Origin: Dysgonomonas sp. 216
GTDB taxonomy: Bacteria > Bacteroidota > Bacteroidia > Bacteroidales > Dysgonomonadaceae
Direction: 5' to 3'
Assembly: GCF_010501065.1 (NCBI RefSeq)
Contig: NZ_QVMM01000002.1
Span: 1 to 64,000, forward strand
Length of the DNA: 64,000 bases
Shown here: piece after piece, positions 56,496 through 64,000 of the stretch
Position numbering within the stretch: the first letter of the stretch is position 1
How the letters are laid out: each line of letters begins with the position of its first letter
Translations under genes and position numbers: made by a program
The notes under the pieces: generated by a model
Told to the model about the DNA's origin: nothing
The model's database searches: none
The model's input: only the letters and a program-made list of their open reading frames with translations

Positions 56496-58028
56496 TTAGT
56501 GTTTTCGCTTATATAAGAAAACTTGTTTGCCAATATCTGTGCTATCCGGATTATAAGTAGATATAAGTTCATAATTTTTATGTAATGCAGGTAAATCATT
56601 ATATACTTCGAAATAAGAAGAATATTCTCCTATGACAATAAACATAGGATCTTTTGTTTCGATAAGATTGACTTGGTAATCTCTTATTTCGGGGTATATG
56701 TGATAAGGTATATTAGGATAGAAAAAATATTTATAAGTGGGTACTATACCAGATTTTGTAAAAACTCCAAAATCAAGTCCTATATTAAGCAGAGTAGGAT
56801 TTTTTTCTTTATTAATTATTTGTGTAAATTTTTTTTGCATGTAGGTACATTCTGTTTTTCGTGTTAAACAGTTTATATCTTCATTAAATAATTTTTTGTC
56901 GTTGGTTCCTATTACTAAAGTTCCTACAAAAACTGCAATACAGATGTATAAATTATATTTTTTATAATCTATGATTTTATCGATTATTTGAAAAATGAAT
57001 ATTAGTCCGAAAACGGAATAAGCATAAATAACCATGTGTGCATAGGTCATTATATACTTTGATAAGCAAATGAATATAAACGATAGTGCGAATGATGCGA
57101 GTATACCAAATTTGTAAAGCTTGTTTTTTATATACCGTTTTGTAAACGATAGCATGCAAACGCCTAATACAAGAATAGGGAACGATATAAAATCGTTTAT
57201 CATCAATTTTATAAATTGAACTACAATCTTTCTTAAAAGCCATATGTCAGGATTAAATTCGGCATACATAGAATTGAATTCTATATAGCCGAAATAAGCA
57301 TCATATAATGCCGAATTCAGGCTAAAATACAGAATGAAAGGTAATATGAAAACGATGAATCCTAATAAAAATATTAAACTGTATATTAGTGCTTTAATAT
57401 ATTCTTTTTTGAATAGTAAATTTATACCAATCACTAATAAAAGAGGAACCCAAAATACACATATACTAAGTTTTGACAAAAATGCTAATCCGAACATCAA
57501 TCCGTGTATAAACATCTGGTTTCGGTATTTTTTATCTGGTAAATCGTTATCCCGAAAATAAAGAATAAAATAATAGAAACTAACAATTATAGATACACTT
57601 ATAAATTCTTCGGCCGATCCTCCATAATGGCTCTTAGTGAATAAGAAAACTGTATAAATTAAGGCTGTAGCAAACGAAAATGTATCGTTTAAGTATAATC
57701 TGGCAATTTTATAAACAAATATAAGGCTGATAAACAGTGTAATACATTCTATTATATAAACTCCCAAAAAACTGTTTGGCGATATTAAGTAAGCAATGGC
57801 ATAAATTAAAAATATGAAAGGTCCTTTATGATCGAATAAATCTTTGTAAGGTATTAATCCATTAATCATTCCTTTCCCTATCGAAAAGTATATGTTTGGA
57901 TCGCACCACTCATTAAATAGATACAGGGGTGAGTTTTTTGAATTAAGAAACAGAAAAAACACAGAAAAAACTAATAACAACAATATTATAATTTTATCTG
58001 ACGATACAATAATTTTCTTTTTTTCCAT
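56496..58028 (-). CDS. GT-C-type glycosyltransferase-like membrane protein (GT39-like), paralogue 2
   Basis: The start at 58028 (MEKKKIIVS) is preferred; an earlier ATG at 58100 would add a polar 24-residue leader. The ~510-residue protein has about 10-11 membrane helices with the loop WCDPNIYFSIGKGMINGLIPY and DLFDHKGPFIFLIYAI, then a C-terminal extracytoplasmic domain ending EVYNDLPALHKNYELISTYN. It is a paralogue of the gene at 51523-53019, with high similarity over the first ~150 residues, and points the opposite way. Likely uses a polyprenyl-phosphate-sugar donor; acceptor unknown. Confidence 0.75.
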   Translation of the reverse strand: MEKKKIIVSSDKIIILLLLVFSVFFLFLNSKNSPLYLFNEWCDPNIYFSIGKGMINGLIPYKDLFDHKGPFIFLIYAIAYLISPNSFLGVYIIECITLFISLIFVYKIARLYLNDTFSFATALIYTVFLFTKSHYGGSAEEFISVSIIVSFYYFILYFRDNDLPDKKYRNQMFIHGLMFGLAFLSKLSICVFWVPLLLVIGINLLFKKEYIKALIYSLIFLLGFIVFILPFILYFSLNSALYDAYFGYIEFNSMYAEFNPDIWLLRKIVVQFIKLMINDFISFPILVLGVCMLSFTKRYIKNKLYKFGILASFALSFIFICLSKYIMTYAHMVIYAYSVFGLIFIFQIIDKIIDYKKYNLYICIAVFVGTLVIGTNDKKLFNEDINCLTRKTECTYMQKKFTQIINKEKNPTLLNIGLDFGVFTKSGIVPTYKYFFYPNIPYHIYPEIRDYQVNLIETKDPMFIVIGEYSSYFEVYNDLPALHKNYELISTYNPDSTDIGKQVFLYKRKH

Positions 58029-58210
58029 TATTTCTCTTTTGTGCAACTTTTCTTTACTATTGACCGCAAATATATTATATTTCTGATAAAAATTCGGCAT
58101 TATCCAATAAACAAGCTTAATTACAAGTTCTTATTTATCTATACTATAGTTATTTTTTCTTCGGAGGGCAGTTATAAGGGATAAATGAATATGAAAAGTA
58201 TATTAAAACC

Positions 58211-58286
58211 GTCAGGTTTGTCAGGTTTTTGTTTGAAAGTTAGTTTAGTGTATTGTGAATGGGGTAAAATTCTATATTGATAGAAT
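58211..58286 (+). repeat. Repeated intergenic element, copy B
   Basis: GTCAGGTTTGTCAGGTTTTT (58211-58230) is followed, 49 bp from the second GTCAG, by the dyad ATTCTATATTGATAGAAT (58269-58286). The dyad is identical to copy A. Confidence 0.5.
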
Positions 58287-58392
58287 AACTAAAATAAAAG
58301 CAGATGAATATATATAAGTAATGAAAGGATAACAGACGATTGTTTTGTCTCATAAAATAATGGAGTTATTTTTGAGTAAACTTGTAAGATTT

Positions 58393-58460
58393 GTCAGGTT
58401 TTTTATAAAAATACATTTTTAATATGTTATAAACAGTATAAAATTCTATGTAAGTAGAAT
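58393..58460 (+). repeat. Repeated intergenic element, copy C
   Basis: A single GTCAGGTTTTTT (58393) is followed 50 bp later by ATTCTATGTAAGTAGAAT (58443-58460), a diverged version of the dyad. It lies just upstream of the dtd promoter. Confidence 0.45.
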
Positions 58461-58484
58461 TTTAATAATTACTCAATTAATGTC

Positions 58485-58492
58485 TATCTTTG
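58485..58492 (+). promoter_or_regulatory. -7 element of the dtd-mazG-deoC unit
   Basis: TATCTTTG, 28 bp before the dtd start at 58521, matches TAnnTTTG. Confidence 0.55.
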
Positions 58493-58520
58493 TGTTCTGG
58501 TATTTTTTCATTCATTATTT

Positions 58521-58973
58521 ATGAGGGTTGTAATACAAAGGGTTAATAATGCTTCGGTAACAATAGACGGAGATATTAAATCGGTAATAAACGAAGGGCT
58601 TCTTATTTTATTAGGTATAGAAGATGTTGATAATGAAGAAGATATTGATTGGTTATGTAAAAAAATAATTAATCTTCGTATTTTTGATGATCAGAATGGC
58701 GTGATGAATAGGTCTGCTCTTGATATTAATGCCGATATATTAGTTGTTTCACAATTCACTCTTCATGCGTCAACTAAGAAAGGAAATCGTCCGTCTTATA
58801 TACGTGCTTCGAAGCCTGAATATGCAATTCCTATGTATGAAAAATTTTGTCAGGTTTTGAAAAATCTTGTGGGGCGTGATATTAAAACAGGAACATTTGG
58901 AGCGGATATGAAGGTTGCGCTTGTAAATGATGGGCCTGTTACTATTTGTATTGATTCGAAAAACCGTGAATAG
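58521..58973 (+). CDS. dtd: D-aminoacyl-tRNA deacylase
   Basis: This 150-residue cytoplasmic enzyme removes D-amino acids (and glycine from tRNA-Ala) from charged tRNAs. The two cross-subunit motifs are intact: SQFTLHASTKKGNRPSY (about 78-94) with the catalytic Thr, and the Gly-cisPro element NDGPVTICIDS (about 136-146). Standard length. It is 3 bp upstream of the mazG-like gene, so the two are translationally linked. Confidence 0.96.
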   Translation: MRVVIQRVNNASVTIDGDIKSVINEGLLILLGIEDVDNEEDIDWLCKKIINLRIFDDQNGVMNRSALDINADILVVSQFTLHASTKKGNRPSYIRASKPEYAIPMYEKFCQVLKNLVGRDIKTGTFGADMKVALVNDGPVTICIDSKNRE

Positions 58974-58976
58974 ATT

Positions 58977-59303
58977 ATGACAATAGAAGAAGCTCAAAAA
59001 CAGGTTGACAATTGGATAAAAACAGTAGGGGTCAGGTATTTTAGCGAATTAACAAATATGACTATACTTACTGAGGAAGTAGGGGAGTTGGCTCGTATAA
59101 TGGCTCGTACTTATGGCGATCAATCGTTTAAAAAATCGGATTTAGATAAAAACATGGCTGATGAAATGGCTGATGTTCTGTGGGTACTTATATGTCTGGC
59201 CAATCAGACCGGAGTAGATCTTACCGATGCTTTAAAGAAGAATATTGAGAAAAAGACAAAACGCGATAGTGATAGGCATATTAATAATGATAAATTAAAA
59301 TAA
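58977..59303 (+). CDS. MazG-like nucleotide pyrophosphohydrolase
   Basis: This 108-residue all-alpha protein has the MazG/dUTPase-like metal-binding pattern EEVGELARIMART (about 37-49) and DEMADVLWVLICLAN (about 61-75), which together coordinate Mg2+. Small single-domain members hydrolyse (d)NTPs to the monophosphate and clear damaged nucleotides; the preferred substrate is unknown. It sits between dtd and deoC, 21 bp before deoC. Confidence 0.9.
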   Translation: MTIEEAQKQVDNWIKTVGVRYFSELTNMTILTEEVGELARIMARTYGDQSFKKSDLDKNMADEMADVLWVLICLANQTGVDLTDALKKNIEKKTKRDSDRHINNDKLK

Positions 59304-59324
59304 TTAACAGATAATTAGTATATT

Positions 59325-60191
59325 ATGCAAATGGATGATAAATATTTGGCTGTTCTCAAAGAGTACGACACTAATTTGGATGACGAGAAGATAAATGAAC
59401 GTGTAGCTGAGATTATAGAAAAGAAATTTGACGAAAATAATAATATTGAAGTTTATAAGAAAATCTATTCGTGTCTCGATCTTACATCGTTAAATGTAAC
59501 AGATTCGAGAGAGGATATTTGGCGTTTTACTGAAAAAGTAAACGATTTTGAAGGTAGTTCCGATATTTCGAATGTAGCTGCTATTTGCGTATATCCTAAT
59601 TTTGTTGAAACAGTAAGAGAATCGCTTACTGCTCAGGATGTAAAGATTGCTTCTGTTTCGGCGAGTTTTCCAACTTCACAAACTTTTATAGAAGTAAAGG
59701 TTGCCGAAACTGCTCTGGCTGTTGCAAATGGAGCAGATGAGATTGATGTTGTTATCAATTTAGGAATGTTCCTTTCTCGTAATTATGAGGAAATGTGTGA
59801 AGAAATTGAAGAAGTAAAACATGCTTGTCGCGATGCTCAGTTGAAAGTCATTCTTGAAACAGGAATGTTGAAGAATGCTTCGAAAATAAAAAAGGCATCG
59901 ATATTAGCAATGTATTCGGGTGCCGATTTTTTGAAAACATCTACAGGTAAAAATTCCGAGGGTGCTTCTTTAAAAGCTGCTTATGTAATGTGTCAGGCTA
60001 TAAAAGAATATAACAGTAAGTATGTTCGCAAAGTAGGTTTTAAAGCTGCCGGGGGAATCACTACAGTCGAAGATGCTGTTAAATATTATACTATTGTGAA
60101 AGAAGTGTTAGGCGAGGAGTGGTGCGATAATACTTTATTCAGAATAGGAGCAAGCCGTTTAGCCGATAGCCTGTTAAAAAGTATAGGATAA
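59325..60191 (+). CDS. deoC: Deoxyribose-phosphate aldolase
   Basis: This 288-residue cytoplasmic aldolase converts 2-deoxyribose 5-phosphate to acetaldehyde and glyceraldehyde 3-phosphate in deoxynucleoside catabolism. The TIM-barrel motifs are NGADEIDVVINLGMF (about 135-149), the Schiff-base Lys in FLKTSTGK (about 203-210), and the second catalytic Lys in RKVGFKAAGGI (about 226-236). It is longer than the E. coli enzyme (259) because of an N-terminal extension. Last gene of the dtd-mazG-deoC unit. Confidence 0.95.
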   Translation: MQMDDKYLAVLKEYDTNLDDEKINERVAEIIEKKFDENNNIEVYKKIYSCLDLTSLNVTDSREDIWRFTEKVNDFEGSSDISNVAAICVYPNFVETVRESLTAQDVKIASVSASFPTSQTFIEVKVAETALAVANGADEIDVVINLGMFLSRNYEEMCEEIEEVKHACRDAQLKVILETGMLKNASKIKKASILAMYSGADFLKTSTGKNSEGASLKAAYVMCQAIKEYNSKYVRKVGFKAAGGITTVEDAVKYYTIVKEVLGEEWCDNTLFRIGASRLADSLLKSIG

Positions 60192-60208
60192 TTTGCTACA
60201 CAATATAT

Positions 60209-60241
60209 TTTAAAAGCTGACTATACGAGTCAGCTTTTAAA
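60209..60241. terminator. Bidirectional terminator between deoC and uvrC
   Basis: A perfect 14-bp stem TTTAAAAGCTGACT/AGTCAGCTTTTAAA (60209-60222, 60228-60241) with a 5-base loop lies between converging genes and overlaps the last codons of uvrC. Confidence 0.85.
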
Positions 60242-62053
60242 TTTTATATCAATAGTATCGTTGTTATTTAGGTGTTCGTAAAGTAACTTTGCTTTACTTT
60301 TTCCAATGGTTTCTTCCAGATCGGGTAAGGATGCTTCTTTTATACGTTTAAAGCTCTTAAATCGTCTTAAAAGTAGTTTTTTAGACTCTTCACCTATACC
60401 TTTTATTGTGTCAAGTTCCGATTGTAGTTGCCCTTTACTCCTGCGGTTACGATGGAATGTTATGCCAAAACGATGGGCTTCATCCCTGAGATGTTGTATA
60501 ACTTTCAGAGTTTCAGAGTTTTTATCTAAATATAGTGGTATAGAATCTTCGGGATAGTAGATTTCTTCCAGTCTTTTGGCTATACCTACTATTGCTATTT
60601 TCCCATATACCCCAAGTTCTTTGAGAGATTCTACAGATGCGTTCAACTGTCCTTTTCCTCCGTCTATAACTATCAGCTGGGGTAGGGGAGATTCTTCTTC
60701 CATCAAGCGTTTGTATCGGCGGTAGACTACTTCTTTCATTGTCGAATAGTCGTCGGGGCCTTCTACGGTTTTTACTATAAAATGCCTGTAATCTTTTTTC
60801 GACGGTTTTGCCATTTTAAATACAACACATGCCGATACAGGATTGGTACCTTGTATGTTAGAGTTATCGAAGCATTCAATGTGTACAGGTAACTCTTTCA
60901 GATGTAAATCGTTTTGTATGCCTTTTACTATTCTTACCGATCTTTGTTCGGGGTTTAATGTTTCGGCTTTTTTTAATTTATCTATTTTATATTGCTTTAC
61001 ATTTTGCTGCGATAAAGCGAGCAGCTTTTTTTTATCGCCGCGTTGAGGTATCAAAAATGATGTTTTTGTTAGTGAAATATCGGGGTAGAAAGGCACTACT
61101 ATTTCTTGTGGATGGCTATCGAATCGTTTTTGCATTTCAATTATGCCCATACCCAACAGTTCTTCAGGGCTTTCTTCCATTTTCTTTTTATATTCAAATG
61201 TATAGGCACGTATAACGGCTCCATTCGACACACTTAAATAATTTATATAAGCAGCGTTTTCGTCATCTTCGTAACCGTATACATCTATATTATAATTGGC
61301 ATTTGTTATTATAGTTGATTTGGTTTTGAAGTTGTCAATCAGTTGAAATTTTTCTTTTAATTTTTGGGCTTCTTCAAATTTCAACTCTTCCGATAACTTT
61401 TGCATATCTTCGTAAATGCTGTTGCTAACGAGACCTATATTTCCTTTTAGAATTTCTTTTACATATTCAATGTTTTTGTTATAATCCTCTAAAGTTTGTA
61501 GCCCTTCACATGGCCCTAAACATCTTTTTATATGATATTCGAGACAAACTTTAAATTTTTTACTTTTTATATTTTCTGGTGTTAGTGCCAGATTACATGT
61601 TCTTATAGGATATAATTTATGTATAATTTCGAGTAATGCTTTTACGCTTAAAGCTGAAGTGTAAGGCCCAAAATATGTAGATCCGTCTTTTATTATTTTG
61701 CGTGTTTGAAATACACGAGGGAAATATCCATTTTTGATGACTATTGAGGGATATGTTTTATCATCTTTTAACATTACATTGTATCTGGGTTGAAATTCTT
61801 TTATCAGATTATTTTCTAATAAAAATGTATCTTCTTCCGAGTTTACAATAATGTATTTTATATCTCTTATTTTACTTACAAGTATTCGTGTTTTAGGACT
61901 ATCATCGTGATTTTTAGTGAAATACGATGATACTCTTTTTTTTAAATTTTTAGCTTTTCCTACGTATATAATAACCCCTTTGTCATCGTAGTATTGATAA
62001 CAACCCGGCTTTTCGGGTATGTTTTTTATTATGTTTTTTAGATAATCTAGCAT
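60230..62053 (-). CDS. uvrC: Excinuclease ABC subunit C
   Basis: This 607-residue protein makes both incisions in nucleotide excision repair with UvrB. The GIY-YIG nuclease domain (about 1-95) shows PGCYQYYDDKGVIIYVGKAKNLKKRV. A zinc-less Cys cluster region (about 150-180), the UvrB-binding UVR motif (about 205-240; EELKFEEAQKLKEKF), the RNase-H-like second nuclease (about 380-540; IECFDNSNIQG and VIDGGKGQLNA) and the C-terminal helix-hairpin-helix tandem (about 555-600; IKGIGEESKKLLLRRF) are complete. Third in the leftward mnmG-apt-uvrC run, 51 bp after apt. Confidence 0.97.
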   Translation of the reverse strand: MLDYLKNIIKNIPEKPGCYQYYDDKGVIIYVGKAKNLKKRVSSYFTKNHDDSPKTRILVSKIRDIKYIIVNSEEDTFLLENNLIKEFQPRYNVMLKDDKTYPSIVIKNGYFPRVFQTRKIIKDGSTYFGPYTSALSVKALLEIIHKLYPIRTCNLALTPENIKSKKFKVCLEYHIKRCLGPCEGLQTLEDYNKNIEYVKEILKGNIGLVSNSIYEDMQKLSEELKFEEAQKLKEKFQLIDNFKTKSTIITNANYNIDVYGYEDDENAAYINYLSVSNGAVIRAYTFEYKKKMEESPEELLGMGIIEMQKRFDSHPQEIVVPFYPDISLTKTSFLIPQRGDKKKLLALSQQNVKQYKIDKLKKAETLNPEQRSVRIVKGIQNDLHLKELPVHIECFDNSNIQGTNPVSACVVFKMAKPSKKDYRHFIVKTVEGPDDYSTMKEVVYRRYKRLMEEESPLPQLIVIDGGKGQLNASVESLKELGVYGKIAIVGIAKRLEEIYYPEDSIPLYLDKNSETLKVIQHLRDEAHRFGITFHRNRRSKGQLQSELDTIKGIGEESKKLLLRRFKSFKRIKEASLPDLEETIGKSKAKLLYEHLNNNDTIDIKFKS

Positions 62054-62104
62054 ATTTTTCCAGATTATAAATAAGTTTGTTTGTATAGTTTTGTTTGTGT
62101 ATTT

Positions 62105-62629
62105 TTAGAACTTTATAAGCGAGTCAACTTCTATATCGTACGGAAAATGATCCCGTCCTTTTAACTCTTCTAATTCTATTATAAAGTTAATATAAATTTT
62201 CTTTACTCCCATTTTTTTTACTAATTTATATGCAGCAAGCATTGTTCCGCCGGTAGCTAATAGGTCATCATGTATAATAACGATATCGTCTGGTGTTAAA
62301 GCATCTTTATGTATTTGAATTGTATCTATGCCATATTCTTTTTCGTAGCTTTCTTCTATAGTATCATACGGAAGTTTTCCTGGTTTTCTTATAGGTATAA
62401 AACCAGCGTTTAATTCGAGTGCCATAATAGGAGCCATTATAAACCCACGCGATTCTATCCCTATAATTTTTGTTATACCTTTATTCCTGTATTTTTTATT
62501 TAGCTCTTTTGTTAACTCTTTTAAATTGTCGGCATTTTTAAATAGAGTAGTCACATCTTTAAATTGAATTCCTGGAATAGGAAAATCCGGTATGTTGCGT
62601 ATCGATTTTTTTAATTTTTCTAGACTCAT
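62105..62629 (-). CDS. apt: Adenine phosphoribosyltransferase
   Basis: This 174-residue cytoplasmic enzyme salvages adenine with PRPP to make AMP. The N-terminal IRNIPDFPIPGIQFKDVTTLF (about 11-31) is the apt hallmark, followed by GIESRGFIMAP (about 58-68) and the PRPP loop VIIHDDLLATGGTMLAA (about 117-133). Length is standard. The upstream gap to mnmG contains two parS sites. Confidence 0.96.
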   Translation of the reverse strand: MSLEKLKKSIRNIPDFPIPGIQFKDVTTLFKNADNLKELTKELNKKYRNKGITKIIGIESRGFIMAPIMALELNAGFIPIRKPGKLPYDTIEESYEKEYGIDTIQIHKDALTPDDIVIIHDDLLATGGTMLAAYKLVKKMGVKKIYINFIIELEELKGRDHFPYDIEVDSLIKF

Positions 62630-62667
62630 TTGTTTATATAATTAAATTCTTATTTTAAGTTTTTTAT

Positions 62668-62683
62668 TGTTCCACGTGAAACA
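62668..62683. promoter_or_regulatory. parS site 1 (ParB-binding)
   Basis: TGTTCCACGTGAAACA matches the 16-bp consensus TGTTNCACGTGAAACA at every position. It lies in the mnmG-apt gap, 29 bp from the second site. Confidence 0.92.
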
Positions 62684-62696
62684 AATTTTCATCGAG

Positions 62697-62712
62697 TGTT
62701 TCACGTGAAACA
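62697..62712. promoter_or_regulatory. parS site 2 (ParB-binding)
   Basis: TGTTTCACGTGAAACA is a perfect palindrome and an exact match to the parS consensus. It ends 3 bp before the mnmG stop codon (62716). Confidence 0.93.
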
Positions 62713-62715
62713 TTT

Positions 62716-64000
62716 TTATCTTCCTAATAATACTAAAAGTATTGAAATATCATTTGGTGAGATTCCCGGAATTCTACTTGCTTGAGCTATAGTTTCAGGA
62801 TTTATTCTTTTTAATTTTTCTCGAGCTTCGGTGGAAAGAGATAATATATTATCGTAATCGAATTTTCCTTTTATTCGTATATTCTCGAGACGATTAATTT
62901 TGTCTGCTATTATTTCTTCGCGTTTTATGTAACCATCGTATTTGACTTTAATTTCGATGGCTTCGATAATTTCTTCTTTTCGGTTAGGTATTTTGTCTAA
63001 CTCTGTTTTAAATGTAGAAATATGTTCTTCTATATTATTGATGTTTATTTGTGGACGTGTAAGTAAATCTTTTAAGCGTGTGCGTTGTTTTAATGGCGAT
63101 GTGCCTAATGTCTCTAATGTTGAATTTATATATTCGGGTTTTAATGAATAATTTTCGGTGAAATCGATTATCCTCGAAATTTCGTTTTTCTTTTCTTCTA
63201 ATAAATGTAAACGATTACTTTTAGCTAATCCTATAATGTTGCTTTTTTCTGTTAATCTCATGTCGGCATCGTCTTGTCGAAGTAGTATTCTATATTCTGC
63301 TCTCGATGTAAACATACGATAAGGTTCGTCTACGCCTTTAGTTACTAAATCGTCGATTAATACGCCAATATAAGCTTCGTTTCTTTTTAGAATAAACTCG
63401 CTTCCTCCGTGTATATTTATGTGTGCATTTATACCTGCTATTAATCCTTGTCCGGCGGCTTCTTCATATCCTGTAGTGCCGTTTATTTGGCCTGCGAAAA
63501 ATAGATTTTTTACAAGTTTAGTTTCTAATGTATGCTTTAGTTGGGTAGGGTCGAAAAAATCATATTCGATAGCATAACCGGGTCTGTATATTTTTATATT
63601 ACGAAATGCTGGAACTTCTTTTAATGCATTTAATTGAATATCGAGTGGAAGTGAAGATGAAAAACCATTGAGGTAATATTCTTGTGTGTTTACGCCTTCG
63701 GGTTCTAAAAATAGTTGATGTGATATCTTATCGGCAAAAGTGACTATTTTTGTTTCAATACTTGGGCAATATCTTGGGCCGATACTTTTAATTTGTCCGT
63801 TGTAAAGGGGTGAATCTGGTAATCCTTTGCGTAAAATATTATGTACTTCTTCGTTTGTGTAACATATCCAGCAACTGAGTTGTTTTAATGTTTTTGCCGG
63901 ATAATCGAGATATGAGAATTTATGAAAATCATCTTCTCCTTTTTGTTCTTCCATTAAAGAAAAGTCAACGCTTTTTCCATCTATACGTACAGGAGTTCCG
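62716..64000 (-). CDS. mnmG: tRNA uridine-5-carboxymethylaminomethyl modification enzyme MnmG (partial)
   Basis: The gene runs off the right edge; the reading frame stays open to 64000, and upstream of the internal Met at 63954 it reads GTPVRIDGKSVDFSL, the conserved stretch before the EEQ motif of MnmG. With MnmE this FAD enzyme modifies U34 of certain tRNAs. Visible parts are the FAD/NADH-core end (FAGQINGTTGYEEAAGQGLIAGINA), the MFTSRAEYRILLRQDDADMRLT motif and the C-terminal helical domain ending EARE...QASRIPGISPNDISILLVLLGR. About 200 N-terminal residues lie outside the window. In many bacteria the gene lies near the origin. Confidence 0.95.
   Translation of the reverse strand, partial: GTPVRIDGKSVDFSLMEEQKGEDDFHKFSYLDYPAKTLKQLSCWICYTNEEVHNILRKGLPDSPLYNGQIKSIGPRYCPSIETKIVTFADKISHQLFLEPEGVNTQEYYLNGFSSSLPLDIQLNALKEVPAFRNIKIYRPGYAIEYDFFDPTQLKHTLETKLVKNLFFAGQINGTTGYEEAAGQGLIAGINAHINIHGGSEFILKRNEAYIGVLIDDLVTKGVDEPYRMFTSRAEYRILLRQDDADMRLTEKSNIIGLAKSNRLHLLEEKKNEISRIIDFTENYSLKPEYINSTLETLGTSPLKQRTRLKDLLTRPQININNIEEHISTFKTELDKIPNRKEEIIEAIEIKVKYDGYIKREEIIADKINRLENIRIKGKFDYDNILSLSTEAREKLKRINPETIAQASRIPGISPNDISILLVLLGR

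Larger units (their letters stand above)
58029..58520. other. Divergent gap carrying two copies of a repeated element
   Basis: This ~490-bp AT-rich gap between the divergent GT-C-type gene and dtd contains copies B and C of the GTCAG/ATTCTAT element and the dtd promoter. No gene is visible. Confidence 0.5.

Overview
The window looks like a piece of chromosome from an AT-rich member of the order Bacteroidales (Dysgonomonas/Porphyromonadaceae-like by gene content; species not determinable here). The evidence is the recurring -7 promoter motif TAnnTTTG, starts without Shine-Dalgarno sequences, many secreted glycoside hydrolases, a fragment of a hybrid two-component regulator of the type that controls polysaccharide-utilisation loci, and Bacteroidetes-style lipoproteins. 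There is no CRISPR array, insertion sequence, phage, rRNA or SusC/SusD pair. One tRNA gene (Asn) is present.

Layout. 1-640: gene-free, GC-richer, hairpin-dense patch. 641-3670: GH30-like secreted enzyme with lectin-like and C-terminal sorting modules. 4-19.8 kb: housekeeping and envelope genes (PDZ protein, ABC-F ATPase, a methyltransferase / YfhO / GT2 / queG run, FKBP-like lipoprotein, MmcQ/YjbR, zinc metallopeptidase, WG-repeat protein, FAD oxidoreductase, nucleoside phosphorylase, SanA-like protein, histidine phosphatase). 19.9-35.8 kb: a carbohydrate-degradation cluster in divergent arms, GH31 and GH29 leftward, GH43-GH43-GH97 rightward, then a truncated hybrid regulator, GH35 and an unrecognised ~786-residue secreted protein. 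The set removes alpha-xylose/glucose, fucose, arabinose/xylose and alpha/beta-galactose and so implies a branched plant polysaccharide, but no transporter pair is present. 36.3-50.3 kb: erythromycin-esterase-like lipoprotein, tRNA-Asn, MscS channel, PfkB kinase, LicD protein, Bcr/CflA exporter, AraC regulator, radical SAM protein, DedA/YqaA protein, large membrane protein, DNA polymerase I. 50.5-64 kb: polyprenyl synthase, two inverted paralogous GT-C-type membrane proteins, tyrosine phosphatase lipoprotein, ychF, a frameshifted small membrane protein, dtd-mazG-deoC, and leftward mnmG-apt-uvrC.

The most important observation concerns replication. The 477-bp AT-rich gap at 53020-53496 holds four exact copies of TTATCAACA (both strands) plus several one- or two-mismatch copies, the expected look of a DnaA-box cluster. 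Around this point the plus strand appears to change from C-rich to G-rich. About 9 kb away, between mnmG and apt, are two perfect 16-bp parS sites (TGTTNCACGTGAAACA). Together these suggest that the window contains the chromosomal origin oriC and a nearby centromere-like ParB site.

Other points worth following: an ABC-F protein whose second ATPase domain has lost its P-loop and catalytic glutamate; a thrice-repeated intergenic element with a fixed 49-50 bp internal spacing; paired TTTTGA direct repeats 22 bp apart upstream of two arms of the glycoside hydrolase cluster; and the unknown large secreted protein inside that cluster.
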